Positions 35,001 through 47,000 of a stretch of 64,000 nt of DNA are shown in pieces. The notes beneath the pieces were generated by a model. That model saw only the letters and a list, made by a program, of their open reading frames with translations, was not told where the DNA came from and did not search any database. Source of the stretch: Micromussa lordhowensis. Its lineage: Eukaryota > Cnidaria > Anthozoa > Scleractinia > Lobophylliidae. The stretch spans positions 18,757,479 to 18,821,478 of the forward strand of contig OZ026608.1 in NCBI GenBank assembly GCA_964020085.1, in the 5' to 3' direction. The position numbers were made by a program, and so were the translations under genes. How positions within the stretch are numbered: the first letter of the stretch is position 1; each line of letters opens with the position of its first letter.

Positions 35001-38000
35001 GGACCCACCCAAAATGCTTGGGACCCCAATTTGACCAGACATGCGGGTACAAGGACCCAGAATGAAAAATCCTAGTGCCATCCCTGTTTTCTGTTTATAT
35101 TGTTTGGCCTTCTGAGTAAGTTGAATAATTTGAAACAGCACAAAACATAAGCAGTGAAAAATATTTTTATACAAGAAAAATTTATACTCTGTTTAACTTT
35201 TAATTCTAGGTTAGTGTTAACCGGCTTCTGAATGAAAAATAATAATCCCAGTCCTTATTATAGATCGTTTTCACTGTCATGCAATAAAAAATAAATCGAA
35301 AACCTTTCAGTGGATAAAGTCAAGAAATTGTGATCTTATTGGAAATACATAAAGAAGACACTTCTCCGAGTTTTCGGTCTGTGCGTTTACCCAAACCGCA
35401 GATATTCGTCAAAATGTTTCGCAGAAATTTACAGAGCTTAGTTTGGAAACGCCATGTTATAGATGTGCACCAACATGGCGGCCGGAAAATAGTGTAAACA
35501 TCTGAAACTTACTTTGACAAGCCTTGGCTATCTAGGCGAGTGATTACCTGTACTTAACAAACAAGCATTTACATAAGAACTTTTCCTAATGCTCTAACTT
35601 CTTAAAAAGCTACAAATCATGAGATAGGTATATATTCTTCGGCGAATGCGATCGCAGCTTTGTGTCGCGCACCGACATAACTCTGAAATTCAAAATGCTC
35701 TGATTTCCAAACGAAGTGTGTTACTGAGCTGTAAAATTGTAAACAGATATAAATATACAGTCTCTTATGCCCGATGAGGATTAAAACTTTCACGTGAAAA
35801 CGATCTATAGGGTAGATTACAACAAGTTAACCTGACATGAGCCCGCAATCCAATTGAAAGAAAAACATTACTTGGCCAGCAGTCAACTTAAAAAAACATG
35901 TTACCTCGACGACCTCTAAACCTGAGCCAATGATATGGTCAGCAGATACCTTGTTTTGATAGGTGCCAATTGACTATAACATGGATGTCCAATATCAAAT
36001 ATGTCTGCTGTAAACCAAGGTTGCATGCCTGCAGGCCAATCTATTAGCTGGAGTATGGGCGCCATGTTACATCATCATTTTTCGTAATTGGGTGCACATG
36101 CCCACAATCCATGCCGCTAGCCATGTTGACCAAGAGTTGCATGGGTTCCTATTTCTATGTATGCATGTGACTCTGTTCCTACAGTTATGGGGTTCTGCTT
36201 GGCAGCCCTTCAGGTTGCCAGAGCTTCGCTATAACTGGAAATTGACAATAACATGGGATGTAAGCCTTTTGTATTTCACACAGGTACGAAGCGCTGGAGC
36301 ACTGATCAAGTACATTGATAAAAAGAGAATTGGAGTTGAAATGGAAGATCCAGATGTGCGAGTTCCCATTTTGGGGCTTAAAGTATTCTCTTTGTAAGTA
36401 TGTAGAGTATTGCACCGTAGGGATGGCAGTGCAACTCTCCCTCCTGGTTAAATAATGCGTCCCGGCCTCATCATTGTTCATGTGTACTCTCTCAAAATTA
36501 GTTTTGTGCTATAATGCTACTTATAATTTATGAACCCTTGTCACTTGTTGACCATCCTAGTAGCTGTATCCTAGTAGTGGGCATTTACTCTAGCGGTGTT
36601 AAGAACATTTTCTAATTTAGAAGATTAAAAAACAATTAACTTTGTACAAATGTTCATTTGTATTCTTTCTACCATAACTATAAAAACATAACCTAATCAA
36701 AATGACATAAGGTACTCACATATCAGTCCTGCTTGAGCCAAGGGCTAGAAATCAAGAAGCATTGAAAGTACATGGTTGACAAGGCCATGGGAAATTAAAT
36801 GAAAAACTACTTTAAAGGGATGCTAACTCAGCTTTTATATGTGCTTGGTGACGCTTAATGGTCTGATTACAAGACTAATAAAAACAAAGTAAACATTGTA
36901 AGTATGTTTGTAACTATGATATAGAGACAATTATTAACTAATCAAACTGAGCCTTTGTCTAGTGTCCTTAACAGACTGCAATAATATTCTTATTGTAGGA
37001 GTGATGTTCTCATTGTGGACAACAACACTTACAGGTGTGTGTCGAATGAAGTACTGTTGAGAAGTCCTCACATAGTTAGCCACCTGACTTGGTTACGACA
37101 GTGGCCAGTTCTGTAATATTTTTCAGCACTTTTAAGTTATAACAAAGATGTGACATCATATTGTAGCCAATACAGAAAATGAGCTGAAAGCTGAGTAAGT
37201 TTGTACAAATAATACAAAGAGGGAGTTTAAGATATCCTGGATGTGGTTTATAAACATCATATCACGTTTTGGAAGTGTCCAGTAAATGTGAGCATTGTCT
37301 ACCAGCAAAATTGATGCCTGGCTGGTCAGATTAACAGATTTTCAAACTCGGGTAATTTGTTTAGATTTAATTTCTACAAAGTTAACTAATAGAGGCCAGG
37401 CGTTTTATGCGTTTTGCTGTGCACAAAAGTGCTTTGCAGATCTTTCAAAAGGAAAGTCACCCATCTGTGTACAAGATGGGAGCAGGAAACAGTGGTGCTA
37501 AGGAAGGACTCTCTCTTTTTGGTAATTGATGTATTGAGAGTAAAACTTTGTTAATATTTAAAACAGGGTTGCTACAGGGAATTCTATTTTGAGTCAGGGA
37601 AAATGGAAATAATTTAACATGGCTGATTTGATACCGCTGGAAGGCTGGAAGTTCTAAGCATTTTGGGTTACTGTGATCACAACAGTGTTTTTACTCCTAT
37701 TACTTAGTGAAGAAGGAAGATTTATTGAAAACTTATCAGTCTTATAGGCCCTTTGCAGCTAAGCCATCATGTGACCTACTTTTCCTAAAATTATGGGCTG
37801 TAACTTAAAGAATGACAGAAATGGGAAAAGCATGTCGCAAATAGAAAAATGGCCAGGTTTGACTGGCTCCTAGCATTAAAGGATGAGATTTTATGACGGT
37901 TTAAGTTTTTAAAAAATTAAGAAGATTTGTATGGATGAAGTTGTTGGAGAGCAAGAGCTTGATGTCTTCTAAATTTTCCGAAAATTCAAACTGTTGTATG

Positions 38001-41000
38001 AACTTACTCTTTAATGCCAGTGGCTTCAAACTTGGCCATTTTGGTATTTTGCTCTTTCCATTTCTGGCATTCTTTAAGTTATAACCCATAATATAAAACA
38101 CTCACAAAAGTTTGAGAGAACTTGAAGAAGTGGTTATACTTGTCTGTAGCTCATGCTCCCACAGCATTCAGAGGTTTCACTAACGTTTTTCTTTCTTCTT
38201 CTTTTTAAAGAGAATAATTTAAATTGTAATTTATATAAAACAGTATAATTGTATTTGTTATTACTAGATATTATGAGGAACTTAGTTATTGTTTCTTTCC
38301 TGCAGGCATCACAAATAGAACTAGATCTGTTATCGGAAGTCATATGTTGAGGTTTGTTCTTAAAAGTATTCCTTCCAGGCTTAACATTTTCAGTGTTTCT
38401 GTTGAGTTATAAATTAAGACACCAGTGGAAGTTTGAGAGAATAAGAAAATGTGCTCAGGGGTTTTATTAAGGTGGCTGAACACAGTTTTTGATACCTGTG
38501 TTTCATTCACCTTTTTCTCTAAAACAGCGAGCAAGTTAACAACATAAACTTTGGTTTTCTGATGGTCAAGATGATGTATGTGCCGTTGCCATGGAATCAT
38601 GAAAAAATATAAACCAGCCTTTAAAATCGATTTTGTTTATTTGCAGAAAATCTTATCATTAGATTTTCTTTATAATTTGCATGCAACAAGCTTGTAACGA
38701 TTCTCACAAGTTAACATCATTTTGCTAATAATTTAACAGAGAGATCTTTAATTATCCTTTGTTGAAGGTTTACTGGAATATCTAGAATTTCCTTTGTTAA
38801 AGTTCAATTATTTTCAATGCCCCAGTTGCTTACTTCCTAATGTATTTTCATGCCAAATTTCGTGAAATTCTAATGAGTGGTTCTCGAGAAATACGCATAT
38901 TTCCGAGAGTGCAAATTTTCATTCAATCGCAACTTTTATGACTTACTACGCATGCGCTGCATTTAACTGGGTTCTTTTGATGACGGAGAAAAAGCTGAGA
39001 ATTGCAGGGTTCTTTGCATCGTTACCTTTTCTAACATATCCTTGTAATAAAAGACTAAAGCCATCAATACTCTACGTTCAGTTATAGAGAAAAATAGCAC
39101 AGATAGTGCGGGTTTTGAGCAAATAAAATGATTGCTCTGTTGACGGCATGTTTGTTTTTTTTTCAATCCTTGTGCGCGCGCTGAATTGCATCAGCAAAGC
39201 GCACGCGAAAACTGTGTTCGGCCACCTTAAGGAAAATAATTTGAGTGTCTGTGAGGATGATTTACCTGTGTCTGGTTTGACATCTAGCTGAAGGTTTTCC
39301 TTATAAAGAAGTTCAGTTCAAATAGTTTGGCCTGCCTGTGAAAACAAGTTGCCCTTCTGCAGAAAACGTTAGTGAAACCCCTTAATGCTGTGGGAGCATG
39401 AGCTACAGACAAGTTTCAACCACTTCTTCAAGTTCTCTCAAACTTTTGTGAGTGTTACTTATTAAAAATTAGATTAATATGAACCCAAGTGAAGATTTCT
39501 ATAACTTGATAGCTGATAAGAGTGCAGCCCAAGTCAACTATCGTGCTTATTGAAACTGAGAGTGAATGATCCATTATTTTTTTTAGTATAAGATCTAGTA
39601 GTAGTTCAAAACTTTACCTAATCTTCATATCAGACACTTTGAAAATGTGCTGAAACAGTCACTATTTACTAGTTAAAACCGTACACTACTAGAGTACTCA
39701 CTATCTTTAATAAAATATACAGTGACAAAGTCCTTGGTATAAGGAACAATTTTCCTAGCCCCAGCAACAGTACAATATATGGAAAAGAACCTTGATACAA
39801 CTAAATTTCTTTATAGTGAACATATTTTGAATCCCTTGGCCCTTGGTTATATCAAGGTTCCACTAATAGTGATAAGCATTACCAGTTAGATAACAGCATT
39901 CACGATAGAATGCTAGTAGATTTATAATTTACATTTTTATTAACCTTTTGAAACTAGGATGTGGTTTTTGCGTCCTTCAAGAGACATCAGCCTTTTACAA
40001 CAAAGGCAGAAGGCAGTGTCTTATTTTATGAACCTCAGGAATTCAGAGCTTGTGGCATCTTTACAAGATTGTTTGAAGCATATCAAGAATGTCTCTGTAA
40101 GTATGGTGTTCTAACTGGTAGTATCTTTAGTCTGTGAGGAAAGTCCTGTCTGATGTGGGACTCATAGATTTTAGGCTAGGCTTATGATCCTATCCTGTGC
40201 TTGCTTTATGGGCAAGGGAGGTATTTCAATCTAGTTTCTGAGGAATTTCAAATTAGCTGGGATTGAATTGTTCACTTAAGCCTGGTTTTCACATGTGAGA
40301 CAAGCACAAGCATTAGTGCAAGCATATGAAGCACAACAGAAAGAAACATTTTCCTTTTTTTGTACTTGTGCATATGCTTACGAGTCTGTATACGAGCCAA
40401 GTGGCCCATCAGGCCAGTGTTTATCCCGATTTCTGTAACATGAAGCTACTAGGAGCATTTCTACGCCCCCTCAATGGGATGCTAGTCCATTGTAGGGTTA
40501 CCCCCAGCATTAAATTTGCCGGTACCCATTTGGGTGGAGAGAGGCACCATAAGAGTAAAGTGTCTTGCCCAAGAACACAACAAAGTGTCCCTGGCAAGGG
40601 CTTGAACCGGGGCCACTTGATCTGGAGATGATCATGCTAACCATGAGGCCACCACATCTGAACCAGGCCTTATGGCAAGTTAAAAATTTAGTGTACATGT
40701 AGGTGTGTGAAGGGACCATGCATATAACCAAGTGCCCACTTATCAGATCTAGAGGTGTCTGCCTATGGGAGACATCTGTTCATGGAATTTTCAACTATAC
40801 ATGAAGTAATTCAAAATATTTTTTGTCCCATGCAGGGAATACTTTCAAGAATGACAACAGCTCAAGCATCTGTTGGTGACTGGCAAGCACTGTATAAGGT
40901 ATTGCAAAACATGTCTACTAGCATCCACCTTGGGTGTCCAGTTCTTATTTTTCCCTATCTTTTCCTATTTTTTGAGCAGATTCCTATTTCCTCCTATTTT

Positions 41001-44000
41001 TTTTAAATGAAACCTCGTATTTTTTTACTATTTTTTTGGCCCTTTGTTCAATCTACGGCTCAAGTGCTATGCGCACCAGCCATAAAAAGGGGAAAAAAGG
41101 AGGATAGGCCTGTAACTTACAGTATGGAATGAGAAGACAAGCTTTATGCATCTCTAAATCATACTTGTCCTATACTCTGACAAATTTATGCATAGCATTG
41201 TATTATGTTCTATTGTATTGCGTCGTTCTTAATTGTATTGTATTGTTAATCTATTGTTACATGTATATGGATATAATACAATACAAGGCTATGCATAAAT
41301 TTGTCAGAGTATTGGACAACCCTCAAACTTTGAATTGTTTATTAATTGCTTGCTACACAGACTGCATACAATGCAACCTACATTGCTGACCTGTGCAGAA
41401 GAATTCCAATGGATGTTGAAATTGCCAAAAAGGTAATAATTTGATTCTTTTAACTGCTACGGTATCTAAGATTATGTGATCATTGCAGTGACAAGCGTGT
41501 AGAAAAAAGCCCAGTTACTTTATCTGATGTGACCTGAAGCCGATCTTCTCCAAAAGATAAAACCCTTCAATCGCATCTGTCCCTGGCCAGACATTCCATC
41601 TCCGTCCAGTAGTAGCCCTTTGACTGGATAATGCGTTCTCTGTCCCTCCTCCAGCTGTTAGGCGGTCTCTATCTCTCTCTGTTACCCTGTAGGTTCCAAC
41701 AGAGGGCTTGCTTGGCTTGGCATAATTGCTTTGCATTGCTTATAAACTGTTTGTTTTCTGACAGGTTGCAACACGTTTTACAGATGAACTGCTTGAAATT
41801 GGGAGTCTTATGAGTAAAATAGTAAGGCCAGTCTTGACTCTTTGTCTGATTTTCTTTTTGCATCTAACAGTAATATTATATTTGTACTTCCTTCTAAAGT
41901 AAAACTTTTTTTTAGATCGACTTTGATGAATCAACTGAACAAAATCGGTTTGTTGTTAAACCCGGAGTTGATCCTGCTTTGGATGAAAGTAAGCATTATT
42001 TTATTTGTAACGAGTTGTAAACGTTATGTTTATCTTGTGATGACCGAGGTGAAGATTTTGGTGAGGATTTTGGGCATGTGATTGTCTGATGTTGTGATTG
42101 AAATAATTGTATGTTAGGAAAGGTTATCACCTTTTTCTTTTCTATGTTAGATAATTCCAGAGACAAACGTTATGTACATTTTAAGTTCCTCATCTGTACC
42201 TTTTGCCAGTTTCCATAGCACGTGATGGCTTGGATTTATACTACTTTGCTCGAAAAGTACTCTGGTCGAGAGATTTCTTTGTGCTTCTAAAGTGAAATTG
42301 TCGTTACGGCCGTCAGAAGTGAGGAATAGAAAAGAAAGACTTCTGCACCTAGGGTATTGGAAACGATAACAGACCATCATATTAATCAAACCGCTTGCTA
42401 GCTACTGCGTAACTTTTACAACAGTACATGTACATGTACTTGTATTAAGCCTCTGTGTTATTTTATCATAATTTTACAGAGAAAAGAACATACAATGGTC
42501 TTCCTGACTTCATGACAAAAGTAGCACGAGAGGAACTAAACAAACTTAGTTCTTCCATTACAGAATGTAATGTTATTTACCTGCCACAGGTAATTTTCAA
42601 TAGATGGTTGTGCTTTTAACTTGCTTTCGGGGCTGCAAAGTTTTTGAGTTTTAACTTTTGGTTTTGTCTCACAGCTTGGCTATTTGTTAGCGATTCCTCG
42701 ATCTCCGGAGATGAAAGAAGAAGGTGATTTTGCGATAGATGGCCTGGAGTTTGTGGTAATTATAAGTTCTTTTTTAAATGTTTGAGGTAACGTTTGTAGT
42801 TACCTCCTTTCATAAATGAAATAAATGAAGTTAACAACTTTTTTGTCCTAGTTTCTTAGTAACAACAGGGTTCACTACAAGAGTGTTCGCACCAGAGGTA
42901 TGTCAACGAGGTTTTTACATTTGTAATTCCTAAGAATCGTGATCAAGTCGTGCTTGCTTTGGTGGTGAACCATGCATGTTTATGTGGCACTTTTCTTTGC
43001 TTAGCCGTCTGGATTCAATGCATTTCAAAATATCTCCTTTTACATCTTGTTTCAGAGCTTGATAATCTTTTGGGGGACACACAGTGCGAAATAACAGGTG
43101 AGTCAATTCTACACCTTTTCGTTACCAATACCTATAAAACTCTTGTATAGAAAAATATAAAACGTGGAAACTTTTTGCAATACAACTTCTTTACTTAATC
43201 TAGTAGAATCTTACAATTAGATTGAGCTGACTCTTTCCTTTTTCATCGTGAGCTCGTGGAACTGATGACAAATTACACTATAAATTAATACATGTATCTC
43301 GACCGCTTCTTTTCTCTACTTGATAATGGATGACGGATTCGAAACGTAGTCTACTTTCGCTTCTTTTTGTAATCAATTGTATTTCCAAATATTCGTATCA
43401 GAGTTCGTGGAAGTTGTTGATTTTGAATAACATGATTTTGATTGTTGCATTTCTACAGATCATGAGACTGCTATTATGCATCGCCTACAGACTGTTATTC
43501 TGGAACACACAAAGGTGTTACTCGATGTCATGGAGTGCTGTGCAGAGTTGGACTGGTAAGTTAATAAGGGGAGCAGGGATGGCGTAATGTTGAGAGTCCT
43601 CGCGCGCCTCTTACCTCTTGTGGCCCGAGTTCGATTCCGGCCTGGCGTCATATTTGGGTTCAGTTTGTTATAGATCGTTTTCACGTGACGTCATCACTTT
43701 CTAAAATCTAAAACTAAAGATCCACCAAAGTTTTCATCCTCATCAGGTATAAGAGGTGACATATTTATATCTGTTTACAACTTTAAAGCTCAATAGCGTG
43801 CTTCGTTTGGAAACCAGAGCATTTTGAATTTCCGAGTTATGGAGGTGCGTGACACAAGGCTACGATCAAATTTGTTGAAAAATATATACTTATCTCATGA
43901 TTTTGAGCCCAGTTAGAAGCTAGAGCATTAGGAAAAGTGCTTATGTAAATACTTGTTTTTTCAGTACTGATAATCAGTCGCCTAGAAAGCCAAAGCAAGT

Positions 44001-47000
44001 TCCAGATGTTTACACTATTTTCCGGCCGCCATATTGGTGTACCATGGAGATACACCAACATGGCGTTTTCATACTGGGCTCTGTAAATTTCTGCGAAACA
44101 TTTCGACGAATATCTGAAGTTTGGGGAAAGGCACAGACCTAAAACTTGGGGAAGTGTCTTATTTTTTTATCTTCTATAACATCACAATTTCTTAGCTATT
44201 TCCACTGGATAGTTTTCGATTTATTTTTTTATTGCGTGACAGTGAAAACGATCTATTAGTTCTCGCCTTGCTCTGGGTGTTTTTTTTTCTCCAGGTACTC
44301 CCTATTTCCTCCTTCCTGAAAAACCAATATTTCCAAATTCGAATTCGACCAGGGTAGGGGATCTGCATAAAGAAACAGTCAAGAGTGATACAGGTTCCTT
44401 TCTAAACACTGGCATTTATTTATTTTTTGACTTAACTGAAATCAGTGGACCCTTGTAGGCTCCAGTTTTGACATTCAAAATTTCGAAGGAAAATGAGACA
44501 ATCACTCTTCACCACTGAAAATTGAAACCTGTTAGCCGTAGACATTATCTGCAACTTTTCTTTGGCTTTCTAAACTTAATTTACATGTACTTCTTTTGTC
44601 CTTGTTGCTTTTAGTTTGATTTCGTTGGCCCTGTGTGCTAGAGAGAACAACTATGTGTGTCCTCAGTTGACTACAGACTCGGTGTTAAATATAGAACAAG
44701 GAAGGTAAGACATTACTGATAAGGTTTAAAAGCAAAAGAAAACAAAGAGAGACTTGGAAGTATAAACGTGTGACCGCGATTTGACATTCCTAAAGTACGT
44801 ACCATATTATATTCACAACGGTGTTGATATAGAACTTATGCAAACTCCCCAAAGTATCTCCAGTAGAGTGTATTACTTAGCATCGAGAATTCCTTAAACT
44901 AGGAATTTATGCTTCCCTCCTCCCAGGATAGTATAATCTCCATTTTGGTCCTCCGAAATCTTTTGGATCTCCTTGCCTTTTTTACCTTTGGAAATCCCTT
45001 GCCTCCCTGTCAGGATTTTACTGTATTTAATGCTGTTACGTCTTTGAAAACTGAAGCTAATGTTCTCGTCTGTTTTATTTTCCTGAGGCATCCTTTGCAG
45101 GAGCTCTGTGTCAGCCTGTTTGTTCCAAATGACACAGTATTTGACAAAAAAAGCGGGCGAATGAAAATTTTGACAGGACCTAATGCCAGTGGTAAAAGCG
45201 TCTACCTTAAACAGGTAAAGGTACACCTTAAACTGTCTGGACTTTTATTGATACCGTTAGTGAACTCCCATATTGTCTCGCGCGCTTAATTCACTTTCAG
45301 CCTCAACTTGAAAGAGATTTGTGTACTGTACATGTACTTTCTGTTACGCTTCGCCTCTCTTGTCTTTGTTCTTCGTTTCTCGCTCAACGTTCTGTGGAGG
45401 AATGTGGAAACTGCTCTTTCTATAAATACTCTTATCTTTACAGGTCGGCTTGATCGTATTTTTGGCGCATGTTGGTAGTTTTGTGCCTGCCGAGTCGGCT
45501 ACTATTGGTCTGACGGACAGAATTTTTACGCGGATACACACAAGAGAAACCGTATCAGTTGGTTTGTCAACTTTCATGATAGATCTAAACCAGGTAAGCC
45601 ATTCAGAGTCAGTGCAGATTATTGCTAGATTTGTTTTCCTTATAAAACGAAAAGTACAGTAACCACCTCTGGCCAATCACAACATTAAAACGTGATTACT
45701 AATCGCAATCGGCAATCGGAACTCGAGGCAAAAACCTGCAACCCTTTTCAAGCGGGAGTAATAGGAGTATTATTACTCCCCCTAGATCAGTGGGAGGCTA
45801 GTCCATCGTGGGTGCCCTCTCCTCCACTCTCGTTCTCCTCCTTGCGCATCGTGTTTCAGATTGCCCAAGCTATCGCCAGAACCAGTTTAAACCCGTTTAG
45901 ACCCCTTTAGAGACACTTTGACTAAACTGTCGTTCCCAAGAACACATCACAACGAGCTGGGTCAGTGGGTCAGGTTCGACTCGATCTCTCGATCGGGAAT
46001 CCCGCTTTCAGTCTAACACTGTAAACAATGGGCCACTGATGGGCCATCAGGTTTCATTCCAAAGTATTATCAAGTGTAATTGTTATTGCAACTTGATCGA
46101 CAAATGTTAAGGTCACAGCACTTCGAAAAGTCGACGAAGTTTGTTTGAAATCCAAGTTAAATAATAATAATGGCCAGTCATTTCTCTGCTCGTTATTTCA
46201 TCAGGTAGCCACTGCAGTGAATGCAGCAACGGAGAATTCTTTGGTCATCGTTGACGAATTTGGAAAAGGAACTGCTACGGTACTATCACTGAAACAGCGT
46301 TATAAGTAATGTGACACTTAGTACTGTTTTACTAATGGATGCTGGCAGTGCCCTCAACGATGCAAGTTTTTCTTGTGTTCCCTTGTTTAGATCGATGGCC
46401 TGTCCTTACTGACTGCCACACTCCGTCACTGGCTCAGGAAGGGAACCAACTGTCCAAAAATTCTGCTGTCTACGCACTTCCATGGCCTTGTCAAACAAAA
46501 GCTGCTCCCTCAAACTCCTCTGGTTACATATCAGGTATTTATTATAAGAACGTTTTTCCCAATTTCTAACAGTGGTGAACTATGTCTCGCAGAAGTATGC
46601 AACTCAACTCCGACCAGAGCTACATCCCGGACTGCTTCGTACTGTGTCCAGCTCACTACCCCCCCCGGTGAGGGGGCCTCCCATATAAAAAGTACGGGGG
46701 TACTCGTCGTACCTTTCAGGGGTTAAAAAGTCGTGTTTGTTACCTCTTAGGGTGTTCAGCCTCAAAAGGTCCACAGCGAGAGCAGGGGATATTTGATAAT
46801 CAATCTGTGGTTAGCGAAGCAATCGTCTTTAACGCTATTAAAAATTATGAAAGTGCCAGTTAATGTGATGTTTTAGAATTGGTACCTCTCAGGGGTGAAA
46901 AACATTTCAAGCCAAGCCCACAAAACAGGAACTTGGTACAGGTAATTCCCCACGAGCACCCCCGTCCTTTTTAGATGAGTTTTGAGGGAGAGGGGGATAG

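Noticed and set aside
45690..46100. Possible diverged copy of the 40386 SINE
   Set aside because: Shares AGGCTAGTCCATCGTGGG and AAGAACACATCACAA-like words only; too diverged to set borders.
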